Below, in pieces: positions 53,364-62,649 of a stretch of DNA of 64,000 bases. Within the stretch, counting starts at the first letter, position 1; every line of letters begins with the position of its first letter. The DNA lies in assembly GCA_002419585.1 (NCBI GenBank), contig DIGJ01000040.1, positions 248,001-312,000 on the forward strand, given 5' to 3'. This stretch comes from Lachnoclostridium sp. UBA5725 (GTDB lineage: Bacteria; Bacillota; Clostridia; Lachnospirales; Lachnospiraceae). Under the pieces are notes generated by a model. That model searched no databases. It was given only the letters and a program-made list of their open reading frames with translations, and was not told where the DNA came from. The translations under genes were made by a program, and so were the position numbers.

Positions 53364-54752
53364 TTATTTCAAATTGTCCGATACTTTGATTATTATATAA
53401 CAACCATGTTTTTGTTTTTTAATCATATAACCCTCTTTTAATTTAAGGCTCCAACCATCTCCAATAATATTTTTACCAGATATCTGTATATTTTTACTAG
53501 GGACAAATGCTTCATTCCAATCAGATGAGATTAACATTCCACCTTTTGTCACAACTATTTTTCCAAAATCATCTATGATTTCAGCTGTTTCATATACATT
53601 ACCATGATCTTTTAATTCCCATATATTATTTGGATTAAAAGATACTTGTGAATGATTCAGATTTAATCGAAGAATAGGACCACGAATAAATTTGTCAGAA
53701 TATTGAGATGTGATCTTTTCCCTTTCTTGGTTTCTCTTATATTCATATTGATAAATTTCATCAAAGTGATATCCATTTTTACTTTTTTCTACTGATAAAT
53801 CTGACAGATTTATGTTGTATTCATACCGAAGCATTTCACCTAAATCACTATCATATTTGATTGATTTTCTCCAGTCTTTACTACATTCATCTAGTAACAA
53901 ACCGTAAAGTACACCAGAATGATATCCAAAAGATCGTATAAAAGTTTGGGTTCTTTTTTCATCCAAATAACGTTCCCAGTCACTTTGCAGTATTTGTCTC
54001 ATTGAGTCATCCGTTGAATAAACAAGTCTTTCTGATGTATATTCTGCCATCCCTTCTTGTATTTCAAACTTATTTTCGTCTATTGCTGAATGATATTTAT
54101 TTCTTCTAGTTATACGAAATGCTAACGCATCCGCAATCGCTTTTTCCTTCTCCTTACCCGAACTATCCAGTGCTTTATGTAAGGCTTCCCATTCTAATTT
54201 GAGATAGATTCTGGCATCCATTTTATCCATATGACTATTATCATAGCCACCACTGTGACTGCTATCTTGTCCTAATTCTTTTTGCAGATTATGAAACATC
54301 TCGTGTACATAGGTAACTACTGTATCTGATAAATCATCACTCTCCGAATAAAGTATCATTGCCCATTGTTTACCGCCATACTTAATGGTTGTATTCGCTA
54401 TACCTACATCATCGGTAAGCTGACCTTCATATAGGTCACCTATCTTCTTAAATTTCCCCTTATTATCTGCTTCCGTGGCAATTACCTTTCTAGTATCAGG
54501 ATCTACGACCATTACTCTGGTAGCTAGAGGTATTCCCCACATCGTTCCATTATCTACATCATCGATCGACTTAACTATCTCAAGAATTTTCATAATTCTT
54601 GCTATGGACATATTCCCAACTTTATCATCGGATACCTTATCCGTTTTCAAGATTGTTTCTTGCTTTTCATAAGGAATAATCATTGCATAAGATTTCGTAC
54701 GGACCATTATTACGCTAATAAAAATTATTGCTAATACTACATATTTCTTCAT
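53364..54752 (-). CDS. Secreted gluzincin-type zinc metallopeptidase
   Basis: The 462-residue protein has an N-terminal signal sequence (residues ~1-23). The zinc motif HEMFH lies near residue 150 in VTYVHEMFHNLQKELG, and the downstream QEGMAEYTSERL (near residue 240) has the EGxAEY pattern that supplies the third zinc ligand in gluzincins. The C-terminal ~130 residues are beta-rich and may bind substrate. A named family was not recognised. It is the third gene behind a two-component pair on the same strand and is a probable target of it. The substrate is unknown. Confidence 0.78.
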   Translation of the reverse strand: MKKYVVLAIIFISVIMVRTKSYAMIIPYEKQETILKTDKVSDDKVGNMSIARIMKILEIVKSIDDVDNGTMWGIPLATRVMVVDPDTRKVIATEADNKGKFKKIGDLYEGQLTDDVGIANTTIKYGGKQWAMILYSESDDLSDTVVTYVHEMFHNLQKELGQDSSHSGGYDNSHMDKMDARIYLKLEWEALHKALDSSGKEKEKAIADALAFRITRRNKYHSAIDENKFEIQEGMAEYTSERLVYSTDDSMRQILQSDWERYLDEKRTQTFIRSFGYHSGVLYGLLLDECSKDWRKSIKYDSDLGEMLRYEYNINLSDLSVEKSKNGYHFDEIYQYEYKRNQEREKITSQYSDKFIRGPILRLNLNHSQVSFNPNNIWELKDHGNVYETAEIIDDFGKIVVTKGGMLISSDWNEAFVPSKNIQISGKNIIGDGWSLKLKEGYMIKKQKHGCYIIIKVSDNLK

Positions 54753-54780
54753 TCATCTCACTCCTAAATATTATTATTAT

Positions 54781-54810
54781 GAACGATTTGTTGAGCTCAA
54801 CTGTTTGTTC
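54781..54810. promoter_or_regulatory. 30-bp nested dyad upstream of the metallopeptidase gene
   Basis: GTTGAGCTCAAC (54790-54801) is a perfect palindrome flanked symmetrically by GAAC and GTTC at 54781 and 54807. It lies 29 bp before the peptidase start and after the kinase stop. It could be an operator or an intercistronic RNA hairpin; the minus-strand tail is AT-rich rather than a clear U tract. Confidence 0.45.
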
Positions 54811-54874
54811 ATGAGAATAATATATTAGGTAATTCTATACGAATTCTATACTTATTATTAATATCGTATGTAAA

Positions 54875-56047
54875 TTATTCAGACGGATCTACATTTAATT
54901 TTATGGAAAAGGATACGCATGCTCCACTGTTTTCTTTATGCGTGATATCAAGATGACTATCATAGATATCCAGAAGGTACTTAGCAATTGCCAATCCCAT
55001 TCCAGAATGGCCCCTTGCTTTATCTGTACTATAGAAAATTTCCGTGGCATATTTTACTGCCTCAGGACTAAATCCGTCACCATCATCTTCAACCATAAAG
55101 ATTAATTCTCTATTATGCAGACTTATTCTAATTGTTATCTTACTCTTTGCAAATCGCAGGGCATTTTCTATCATTTTATCCAATACGAATTGAGTTAGAA
55201 CAACGTCAAACATACATACTTTATTAAAATTGCATTGAACATCAATTTTTTTACCAGACTTCGCTTCCCAAATCTGACATTGTCGACGCAGATTTTCTTT
55301 CAATTCTAGTAAATTGACTTGAACAACTTTTATTTCCCATTGCTCAAGATTTTTATAATTTTTCAATGCTTCTGAATACAACTCTATTCTTTTAATTGCA
55401 TCATCTGACAACGTAAGCGATTGCTTAATATTTTCTATTTGATCCGTATTATCTAACAGGCATCGGATTACATCATTATTTCCTTTCAGAATTGTTAACG
55501 GCGTACGTAAGTCATGTGAAAAAGCACGCATCAGTAGATTTTGTTTCTCTTGTGTATCCCATAACTTTTGAAAGGTATCCTGAAGATTCTCACGCATGAG
55601 TTCGAAAGAATTGCATAACATCCCTATTTCATTGTCGCTGTTAGACTTTAATTTAAAATCAAGATCCTGTTTTGAAATCTTATCCATACTATATTGTAAC
55701 AACTCAAACTGTTTTTTCAATTTTGTTCTATAAAAAATGTAAGCTGTAAGAAAAATACTGAATCCAAAGATTCCTATTGGCATAAAAATTTTAATATGTT
55801 TTAAAAGTTGAAACAAATTCTGATTCTCCATAGAAGACATACCCTCATAAGAACCTTCATCACTAAAAATAGTAATAAGCATATTTCCATGCAAAACGAG
55901 TGAATCCGGTTTTGGGTTAAGTTGATTGATAAAAGCCCAGTCAATCCATTGGGAAATACAAAGATATGTTGCTTCTGCCACTATTAAGCCAATCCCAAAA
56001 TACAGGATTAAACTGATAAAAATAGAATGATGTTTTATTTTTTCCAT
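54875..56047 (-). CDS. Sensor histidine kinase
   Basis: The 390-residue kinase has two membrane segments (residues ~10-33 and ~90-112) with a ~55-residue external loop, a HAMP-like linker, the phosphoacceptor motif AFSHDLRTPLTIL and the ATPase motifs KMIENALRFA, VEDDGDGF and GHSGMGLAIAKY. It overlaps its response regulator by 13 bp. The secreted metallopeptidase follows after 120 bp, so this kinase may sense cell-envelope or substrate conditions that call for the peptidase. Confidence 0.9.
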   Translation of the reverse strand: MEKIKHHSIFISLILYFGIGLIVAEATYLCISQWIDWAFINQLNPKPDSLVLHGNMLITIFSDEGSYEGMSSMENQNLFQLLKHIKIFMPIGIFGFSIFLTAYIFYRTKLKKQFELLQYSMDKISKQDLDFKLKSNSDNEIGMLCNSFELMRENLQDTFQKLWDTQEKQNLLMRAFSHDLRTPLTILKGNNDVIRCLLDNTDQIENIKQSLTLSDDAIKRIELYSEALKNYKNLEQWEIKVVQVNLLELKENLRRQCQIWEAKSGKKIDVQCNFNKVCMFDVVLTQFVLDKMIENALRFAKSKITIRISLHNRELIFMVEDDGDGFSPEAVKYATEIFYSTDKARGHSGMGLAIAKYLLDIYDSHLDITHKENSGACVSFSIKLNVDPSE

Positions 56048-56706
56048 CGATACCCTATCCCCCAGATTGTCTCGATATATTCTATATCTTGTTTGTCAAT
56101 TTTTTTTCTAATTCTTTTAATATGTTCGGTTATTGCAATATCAGCGTCACCTTCCGCGCAAAAACCCCAAACTCTCTCATAAATACGTTCTTTCGAAAAT
56201 ACCTGCCCCTTGTTAAGAGAAAGCAATTCAATAATTTTATATTCTTTTTTTGTAAGATTGATTGCTTCATTATAATAGCCCACTTGGTTTGCAGAATAAT
56301 CAATCCACAACTCACCGAAATATTTAACCGTTGCATTCGATATTTGCCGATTTTCTCTACGTAAATGTGCTTCGACACGTGCATAAAGTTCCTCTATGGA
56401 AAATGGTTTTATTATGTAATCATCGCCTCCTACAGATAATCCTCTGATTCGGTCTTGTTCCTCTATTTTTGCAGAAAGAAACAAGATCGGGCATGCTACC
56501 TTATTTCGTATTAATTGACATAATTCAATTCCATCCATATCTGGCATCATAATATCCATTAAAATAAGATCTGGCTTTTCACATAGTTTCTGTAATGCTT
56601 CCTTTCCACTGTTTGCCACTAAAACCTCATATCCTTTATCAACAAAGTATAGTTTTATAAAGTTTAATATTCCCACTTCGTCATCAACGACTAGCATTTT
56701 TTTCAT
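56035..56706 (-). CDS. OmpR/PhoB family response regulator
   Basis: The 223-residue protein has the receiver Asp in LILMDIMMPDMDG, acidic residues in MLVVDDEV and the Lys in IIKPF, then a winged helix ending in EHIKRIRKKIDKQ and WGIGYRWK. It is the first gene of the kinase-peptidase group. Promoter elements upstream (56707-56850) were not recognised. Confidence 0.93.
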   Translation of the reverse strand: MKKMLVVDDEVGILNFIKLYFVDKGYEVLVANSGKEALQKLCEKPDLILMDIMMPDMDGIELCQLIRNKVACPILFLSAKIEEQDRIRGLSVGGDDYIIKPFSIEELYARVEAHLRRENRQISNATVKYFGELWIDYSANQVGYYNEAINLTKKEYKIIELLSLNKGQVFSKERIYERVWGFCAEGDADIAITEHIKRIRKKIDKQDIEYIETIWGIGYRWKK

Positions 56707-56850
56707 TTTCTCACCATTTGTATTTTAGAGCTACTACATACAACCTTATCTTTGGGTTCAACATACATAAACATAGCTTTGCACAGGATGCGCTTATGAG
56801 CATACTGTATCAGCTTTGATCCGTATTTTCAAGTAAAGAATTAATTGCTT

Positions 56851-57582
56851 TTATATAGTACAAAACGCTTCTTGTTCTTGAGATTTCTTAAGTGACTCCG
56901 CTTCCCACTGACAGAGAATGGAACGTTCTTCCGGCGTGTGAAACCAGTGCTCACCGCCCTCTATAACTGTTAGTTTGCAGCCAAAACGAGTGCTAAAGGT
57001 CTCCACTGTATCTGCGTCAATCTGTTCATCCTTTTCGGCACATAAAATGAAGGTTGGAACATCCCAGGCGTCTATAGTGTGAGCGCGGACATAGGATAGA
57101 TATTCAAAGGACAGTGTCTGACCAAAATCTGTTGGAATCACTTTCTCACGTTTCAATCGTTCCTCCGTTATACCAGACCAGTGCATCAAATTCCGAATCA
57201 TCCTCTCCATATCAACCAAAGGAGAGACCAGAAGGCACTGCACCAACGGCTCACCGGAAAATGCCAAAAGGCTAAACCAGCTTCCGATGCTGTTGGCTCG
57301 CAGTGCAATCTGCTGCCAGTTGGCTCTTGCATATTGCATTACCTGATGGAGTTCTGGGACAACGTGCCATGGATCAAAGGAAATTGATCCACCAACACGT
57401 TCACCATGTTCTGGAAGATCTATACCCAACACCTGCCAACCTATGGGGCAGACTACTGTCGCAAATGCTCTGGCTTCTTCTTTATTACCTCCCTGTCCGT
57501 GAACAAACAGGAATAGCTGTTTGGATGCCTCTCCGAACAATATGGCGGGCATCTCTCCAATTATCAAATGTTGCTCTTTCAT
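56851..57582 (-). CDS. Alpha/beta hydrolase with ANSIG nucleophile elbow
   Basis: The 243-residue protein has the oxyanion-region HGQGGNKEE, the nucleophile elbow ANSIGSW with Ser in place after Asn (usual pattern GxSxG), a likely acid Asp in AEKDEQID and His in GEHWFH. It is an esterase/lipase-like or dienelactone-hydrolase-like enzyme without a signal peptide. The gene is divergent from the TetR gene and shares a control region with ACTAAT dyads, so it is probably repressed by that regulator. GGAGG precedes the ATG. Confidence 0.83.
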   Translation of the reverse strand: MKEQHLIIGEMPAILFGEASKQLFLFVHGQGGNKEEARAFATVVCPIGWQVLGIDLPEHGERVGGSISFDPWHVVPELHQVMQYARANWQQIALRANSIGSWFSLLAFSGEPLVQCLLVSPLVDMERMIRNLMHWSGITEERLKREKVIPTDFGQTLSFEYLSYVRAHTIDAWDVPTFILCAEKDEQIDADTVETFSTRFGCKLTVIEGGEHWFHTPEERSILCQWEAESLKKSQEQEAFCTI

Positions 57583-57600
57583 TATATTCCTCCAATCAAA

Positions 57601-57693
57601 ACTAATCTAATTAGTATTTTAGCTATTCATGTTCATTTTGTCAATTGTAAAACTAATATTATTATTGACAAAACTAATCGGAATAGTTAAACT
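57601..57693. promoter_or_regulatory. Divergent control region with TetR-type dyads
   Basis: ACTAAT-CTA-ATTAGT (57601-57615) is a perfect dyad near the hydrolase gene. ACTAAT-CGG-AATAGT (57673-57687), with one mismatch, fills the 17-bp spacer of the plus-strand promoter TTGACA (57665-57670) and TAAACT (57688-57693). Both are placed to allow repression of both divergent genes by the TetR product. Confidence 0.65.
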
Positions 57694-57724
57694 GACATAA
57701 ACAATGAAAGGGCATGGTAAAGAA

Positions 57725-58282
57725 ATGCGGATAACAAAAAAACAGATACTCCAGACGGCGTCTGATATTGCGGATCAGGATGGACTTTCCGGAGTTTCCC
57801 TAAAAGCCGTGGCTGCGGCGCTCCAAATTCGCACTCCATCCTTATATAATCATATTGACAGTCTGGAAGGTCTTCTGCTTGAGGTAGCTCATTCCGGTAT
57901 GCGTGAAATAAATCATCAGATAACACAGACTACTGTTGGAATTTCAGGCGATACAGCAATTCAGTCGGCAGGCGAGGCGTACCTTTGCTTTATGATTGCA
58001 CATCCCGGCGTTTACGAAACGATTCAATGGGCGACGTGGCACCAAAATAATGAGACTGAGCAGATCCTTTCTGACTATCACTGCCTAATGGGAAAGCTAG
58101 TGCTGTCCTGTGGGCTGAATATTGCTGAGTTGGACCCGGTAGTCCGTCTGTTGGAGGGGTTTCTCCATGGTTATGCAACCCAGCAACTTGGTAGTGCACT
58201 GGCTCAACCAGATGTTGCCTTCGCGGATATGTCATCTGCGTTGGATGTTGTTTTACTCGGCATTCATCAGAAATATCAGTAA
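57725..58282 (+). CDS. TetR family transcriptional regulator
   Basis: The ~185-residue protein has the TetR helix-turn-helix (LSGVSLKAVAAALQIRTPSL, then YNHI) and a ligand-binding domain of the WHG type (YLCFMIAHPGVYE). I prefer ATG 57725 as the start, because the predicted start point from the upstream promoter is near 57700 and AAAGGG lies about 12 bases before it. The ATG at 57704 has no ribosome site. It is divergent from the hydrolase gene and probably controls it and itself. Confidence 0.87.
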   Translation: MRITKKQILQTASDIADQDGLSGVSLKAVAAALQIRTPSLYNHIDSLEGLLLEVAHSGMREINHQITQTTVGISGDTAIQSAGEAYLCFMIAHPGVYETIQWATWHQNNETEQILSDYHCLMGKLVLSCGLNIAELDPVVRLLEGFLHGYATQQLGSALAQPDVAFADMSSALDVVLLGIHQKYQ

Positions 58283-58301
58283 GTGGAAATTGATTATTTC
58301 C

Positions 58302-58347
58302 CAAAAAACACCCTTCGTTATGCTCCCACAAACACATTCCGAAGGGT
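58302..58347 (-). terminator. Terminator of the glycosylase-family gene
   Basis: ACCCTTCG pairs with CGAAGGGT across a 22-base loop, followed on the minus strand by TGTTTTTTGG. It lies about 110 bp beyond the stop codon at 58455. Confidence 0.6.
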
Positions 58348-58454
58348 AATCAGCAAGTTCATCTTTATCTATACTTTCTGAAAACACAAGAACCGGCTGA
58401 TTCAACATAGTGGAGTTATCTTCTCACATTACCATTAAATTAGTTAATGATTCC

Positions 58455-59030
58455 TTATAAGTTCTTATCCACCATTTCTTTTAGAACAGGTAAAACGTCA
58501 TTTTCAAACCATGGGTTTTGTTTCAACCAGCCAAGATTTAAAGGAGAAGGATGGACCAATGGAAAATAATCTGGTAAATATTTTTGAAAATTTCTCACTG
58601 TTTCAGTTAAACTTTTCTCACGTCTTTTATTTAAATAATATTTCTGTGCATAGCTACCAATTAGAATTATCGTTTCAATATTTGGCATCTCATCTAGTAA
58701 ACGTGGATGCCATTTTTCTGCAAAGCCTTTTCTAGGTGGGGCATCACCAGTTTTCGCTTTTCCCGGATAATAGAAATCCATGGGCAAATGAGCAATGTAA
58801 TTTGTATTATAAAATATCTCACGAGATACGCCCATCCACTCTCTTAATCGGTCACCACTTACATCATTCCAAAATAATTGAGTTGCTTCTGCTTTTCGTC
58901 CCGGTGCTTGTCCAACAATAGCAATGCGAGCATCTGCAGAAGCTTTAAATAATGGTGAAATTCCCCTTTTTGTATAGGATTCATTCATTGGGTCAGCCAT
59001 AATTTCTTGTATGATTTTTTCGTATATCAT
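58455..59030 (-). CDS. Uracil-DNA glycosylase-superfamily protein
   Basis: The 191-residue protein has the superfamily motif 1 region (IVGQAPGRKAEATQLFWNDV), a central TNYIAHLPMDFYYPG and the motif 2-type HPSPLN near the C terminus. These place it in the uracil-DNA glycosylase fold, in the group of small clostridial proteins without the Fe-S cysteines of family 4 or 5. The base excised is unknown. A ribosome site before the ATG is weak. Confidence 0.83.
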   Translation of the reverse strand: MIYEKIIQEIMADPMNESYTKRGISPLFKASADARIAIVGQAPGRKAEATQLFWNDVSGDRLREWMGVSREIFYNTNYIAHLPMDFYYPGKAKTGDAPPRKGFAEKWHPRLLDEMPNIETIILIGSYAQKYYLNKRREKSLTETVRNFQKYLPDYFPLVHPSPLNLGWLKQNPWFENDVLPVLKEMVDKNL

Positions 59031-59390
59031 CAGATTTCACTTCCATTCAATTATTATAACATTTTTCGTTACGATACGTGGGTTTATCATAGTTCCCAAT
59101 AAGTGTCGTAAATATCCTTCTACCATCTATATCGTTCCTTAAATTATTCTTAAAATTCGCCTAATTTTTTTCAATATTCTTTTAAGCCTTGTCATGTAAT
59201 ATTGCATTGCAAACAAAAGAAAGGAGGCACTTTCAAGTTCGTGCCTTGGTTAGGAATCTACCTTATACCGTTACTAAACTACTTAGGGAAGCATAAGCTT
59301 TGCCTAGTTGTCATGGTTATACTATTATGTTACAATAACGCAGAATATAATTTATATATATTGGTTTGGGATATGAGGAGGAGACATAAA
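59031..59390 (+). other. Leader and promoter region of the lipoprotein gene
   Basis: No real gene was seen. An open frame from 59202 runs into the lipoprotein but has no signal sequence before the internal start. GGCAC (about 59226) and GTGCC could pair as a small hairpin. TATAAT occurs near 59345 without a good -35. Confidence 0.45.
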
Positions 59391-60056
59391 ATGAAAAAAA
59401 AATTACTCATAAATGCTATAGGATTGGCAATTATGCTTACAGTTTCTGGCTGTGGAAATATAGTAGATTCTGAAGTACCTATTAATGAGAAAAGCATTTC
59501 TAATACTGCAAAGGAAGAGACAGCGGAGACAACAGAGAAATCTGATGAAGCAGTTGATCTTTTAGATCAATTTGTAGCTGGAGAAATTGAAGCCGGTTAT
59601 TTTGACTCTGATTACAATTTTAAGATTACAGATCTTAACATGAATCCAGAAGAATGGGATGCATATAGTGTTGGTGATCGTCGTGATTTGGATAATGACG
59701 GTGAAGAAGAGCTTATTATGAATGGACCTTATGGCGGAATGTATTTAGATGTCAAGGATGGAAAGGTTATGGTACTAGCAGAGGGAGAAGGTACTGCTGG
59801 TGAGATGACCTATGTTGAGTACGAAAATGCAATTTGGATTGTTCATAGTGATATATCACATGTAGGTAGAATGCTTTATAACTTCAAGAAATATAAAGGT
59901 GCAAATAACATCATTGATGAATTTGATTTAAATGCTGAGTACTACGATAAGGAAGATGACATTTATGATGAAACAAGTAGATTCACATATCGTGGTAAGA
60001 AAATAACTATGGAAAAATTTGAGAAGTTACGTAGCGAAATTCTCGGCATAGAATAA
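59391..60056 (+). CDS. Lipoprotein with VCBS/EF-hand-like Asp motif
   Basis: The start is set at ATG 59391, after GAGGAGGAG. The 221-residue product has a typical lipoprotein signal (MKKKLLINAIG, then TVSGCGN with the lipobox cysteine near residue 21). A Thr/Glu-rich linker follows, then a domain with DLDNDGEEELIM, an EF-hand-like DxDxDG loop seen in FG-GAP/VCBS-type repeats, which may bind calcium. The rest is a beta-rich fold without a recognised family. It precedes the Fn3 repeat protein by 127 bp. Confidence 0.78.
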   Translation: MKKKLLINAIGLAIMLTVSGCGNIVDSEVPINEKSISNTAKEETAETTEKSDEAVDLLDQFVAGEIEAGYFDSDYNFKITDLNMNPEEWDAYSVGDRRDLDNDGEEELIMNGPYGGMYLDVKDGKVMVLAEGEGTAGEMTYVEYENAIWIVHSDISHVGRMLYNFKKYKGANNIIDEFDLNAEYYDKEDDIYDETSRFTYRGKKITMEKFEKLRSEILGIE

Positions 60057-60183
60057 GATAAGAAAATCTAATTAACATTAATTCTATTGATTAGTAATTA
60101 GTTATTTGGTAAAATTTATTAGATTCAAACAATAGGGAGGAGAGTTAGCATAATAAATAAAATTGTGTTAACGAAAAACAATT

Positions 60184-61449
60184 ATGAATAATATTAAGAG
60201 ACCTTTAGTTGGAATCTTAGTGATGGCGTTACTAATTTGGACAGGCTTTGCACCAGCAACAAGCGTAAAGGCAAGCTCAAAAGTAGGAGCTCCAACAGTA
60301 AAAGTAAAGAACACACCGGTAGGCGCTGATTTAAAAGTAACTTGGACAGCAGTAAGTGATGCAAACGGTTATGTTGTGTATATGGGCAAAACAAAAACAG
60401 AATATTATGAGGTTGGAACAACAACAGATACGTCATATACAACTAGTGGCTTGAAAAAAAATGAGACTTATTATTTTAAAGTGTACGCTTACAAAACAGT
60501 TGGTAATACAAATTACTATGGCGATAGCTCAAAAACAGTTAGCGGCAAAACAAGCAAATACCCTTTATATCAAGTAATTGATGAAGGTGGGCAAGAAGTA
60601 TATTTCTACTGGTTATGGGATGGAAATACAACAGTGAAAGATGACCATTATAACAATGTATGGAATGACTGTATATCTATTCTTGAAGAAAGAAGCGCTG
60701 ATAAAACAGGCGAATATCCTTATGGTTCCAACAAAACGTTTTTCACAGGTTATTCCATAGGTGGAAAAGAAGTGCTTAGGTCAACACCACATGTTAATAA
60801 AGGCGCAGGAACTGAACCAACAACCGCCACAAAAGCAAAAATCGGAAAAGCAACATCAGCAAAGGTAAAGAACACAGCAGTAGGCGCAGATTTAAAAGTA
60901 ACTTGGGAAAAAGTAAGTGGTGCAAACGGTTATGATGTGTATATGTCCACAGGTAAACTTTCTGGCTATAAGAAGGTTGGAACAACAACAGATGCATCAT
61001 ATACAACGAATGGTTTGAAAAAAGATAAGTCTTATTATTTTAAAGTTAAAGCCTATACAGTTGTATCTATCAATAATGACACAACTATTAATAATGACAA
61101 AACTGTAAATGTCACTGTTAAGGTTAAAAAATCATATGGTAATAACTCAAAAGTTGTTAGCGGTAAGACATGCAAATATCTTTTAAACACAGTTATTGAT
61201 GAAGGTGGAAAGGAAGTATATTTTTATTGGTTATGGGATGGTAAGACCGCGGCAAAAGATGAATATTTCTGGAATACATTTCATAAATGTGAAGACATTC
61301 TTAGAAAAAGATATGGAAATATCAAAAAGAAGACGATAATTTGTTCCAGTAAAAAGTCAGGTTCTACAACGTACTCTCTGAATGGAAAAATAATATGCTT
61401 ATCCTCACCATTTCTTGAACTTGGACCGGGTGGAGATGACCAATATTAA
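60184..61449 (+). CDS. Secreted protein with two Fn3 plus WLWDG repeat modules
   Basis: The 421-residue protein has a signal sequence (residues ~1-31) and two copies of a ~190-residue unit. Each copy starts with a fibronectin type III domain (VGADLKVTW, then LKK/YYFKV and SG KT), followed by a ~75-residue segment with VIDEGGxEVYFYWLWDG and a single Cys. The second copy has a 17-residue Asn/Asp-rich insert. The WLWDG segment was not recognised as a known domain. ATG 60184 has no ribosome site at the right distance. A strong AGGGAGGAG lies about 40 bases upstream, so the true start or translation mode is uncertain. Confidence 0.75.
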   Translation: MNNIKRPLVGILVMALLIWTGFAPATSVKASSKVGAPTVKVKNTPVGADLKVTWTAVSDANGYVVYMGKTKTEYYEVGTTTDTSYTTSGLKKNETYYFKVYAYKTVGNTNYYGDSSKTVSGKTSKYPLYQVIDEGGQEVYFYWLWDGNTTVKDDHYNNVWNDCISILEERSADKTGEYPYGSNKTFFTGYSIGGKEVLRSTPHVNKGAGTEPTTATKAKIGKATSAKVKNTAVGADLKVTWEKVSGANGYDVYMSTGKLSGYKKVGTTTDASYTTNGLKKDKSYYFKVKAYTVVSINNDTTINNDKTVNVTVKVKKSYGNNSKVVSGKTCKYLLNTVIDEGGKEVYFYWLWDGKTAAKDEYFWNTFHKCEDILRKRYGNIKKKTIICSSKKSGSTTYSLNGKIICLSSPFLELGPGGDDQY

Positions 61450-61482
61450 GATGATGGATTTATAAAAAGTTGCTTTATCAGA

Positions 61483-61520
61483 AAAAGGTTAGTGCATATT
61501 TGCATTAACCTTTTATTGTT
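61483..61520 (+). terminator. Terminator downstream of the Fn3 repeat gene
   Basis: AAAAGGTTAGTGCA (61483-61496) pairs with TGCATTAACCTTTT (61501-61514) through 14 pairs including one G-T. The tail continues TTTTATTGTT. Confidence 0.88.
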
Positions 61521-61554
61521 ATACGCCCACAGAGCGCACAACAATAATTGGAGT

Positions 61555-61921
61555 TTACTGTATATCCAACATTATTCCTAATACTTCAACATTTATAATG
61601 TCTTCATGAACGCTTACTTTGTATTTTGTTTCATTTTCGAATATGACAACGGAAACATATTTATCATCTCCATAAAAGTCAAGTTCAATATCCAGTTTTT
61701 GTAGTAAACGTACCAAATGTCGTATAGAATAAATCATACGTATCATCCGGGTCATATTTCACTGGCTTTTCAATATCAATTCCTAACGACTCCAAGAAAT
61801 GTGTCAGTTCCGGTAGATACTCAGAAATGCAATCAAACACTCGTGGAGCATTAGAATATGAACTTTCTGTCTTTTCAATATCAATGTCAAATATATAATC
61901 ATCCACTATTATTTTTTTCAT
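61555..61921 (-). pseudogene. Small immunity-like gene with a frameshift in an A5 run
   Basis: Two overlapping frames (61685-61921 and 61555-61755) join into one ~120-residue protein if one A is removed from the five-base run at 61696-61700. The joined sequence runs FTTKLDIELDFYGDD without a break. Separately the first frame ends in TKTGY soon after the run. The small size, acidic composition and place in a cluster with a DUF3885 gene suggest an immunity-type protein. A sequencing error cannot be excluded. No family was recognised. Confidence 0.6.
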
Positions 61922-61984
61922 ATCACACGCTCCAACAAACTACGATTTACTGCTACAAAAACAGATTCATTTTTATACTAACAT

Positions 61985-62635
61985 TCATTTTATGAATATT
62001 GAATTTATTTTTTCTCGGTCATAATCCAATATCCATCTATTAAACTTTTCATATATCGGACGGATAATTTTTTTATCTGCGGCTACTAAATCGGCGCCTC
62101 TATCATCATAAAGATGGAACAAAATACAATTGTGCGTATCGGCAAAATAGACATTTGAAACAAATCCATTATAGCCGCCAATGTCAGCTTTGATTACTTC
62201 CTGTAATAGCTGGTCTGGCGTAAACCATATTCTCTCTAAGTCCCAGTACAGTTGAAGTTGAGATAAAGTATCATCATCTTCGTCCCACTTAAAACGCCTT
62301 ACTACTTGTTCATGAGGCTGCGGCATATTACCTGCCTCGCAAATACTTTGTGTTACCTTATGCACACTGCTTTCAACAGGATAACCATCAATTCTTAAAA
62401 TGTTAGGTTTGTGTGGCAGGTTGGTATAAATGGCTTTCGCTCTATCAAAAGCCGCAGAAATATATGCTGGATTTGCAATAAAATTTTCTGAACTCTTACC
62501 ATTTAGATAAACACTCTCAGTTCCACCAATTTCAAATCGGATCCCTACAGGAGAATTATAAAAAATGGGGTGTTTGAGTTCATTCATTCCTATTTCGATA
62601 ACCATTTTAGAAAAACCATCAGATAAAATTCCCAT
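61985..62635 (-). CDS. DUF3885-like immunity-type protein
   Basis: The ~216-residue protein has ILRIDGYP, WFTPDQLLQEV and LFHLYDDRGADLVA, segments typical of DUF3885, a family often found among immunity proteins of polymorphic toxin loci. The start is set at ATG 62635 (AAGGTGG upstream); a GTG at 62644 is possible. No toxin gene is visible beside it. It is 14 bp from the upstream small gene. Confidence 0.72.
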   Translation of the reverse strand: MGILSDGFSKMVIEIGMNELKHPIFYNSPVGIRFEIGGTESVYLNGKSSENFIANPAYISAAFDRAKAIYTNLPHKPNILRIDGYPVESSVHKVTQSICEAGNMPQPHEQVVRRFKWDEDDDTLSQLQLYWDLERIWFTPDQLLQEVIKADIGGYNGFVSNVYFADTHNCILFHLYDDRGADLVAADKKIIRPIYEKFNRWILDYDREKINSIFIK

Positions 62636-62649
62636 CCAAATCACCCACC

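Noticed and set aside
59202..59390. Longer start for the lipoprotein gene
   Set aside because: The upstream frame would bury the lipoprotein signal sequence. The ATG at 59391 has a strong ribosome site.
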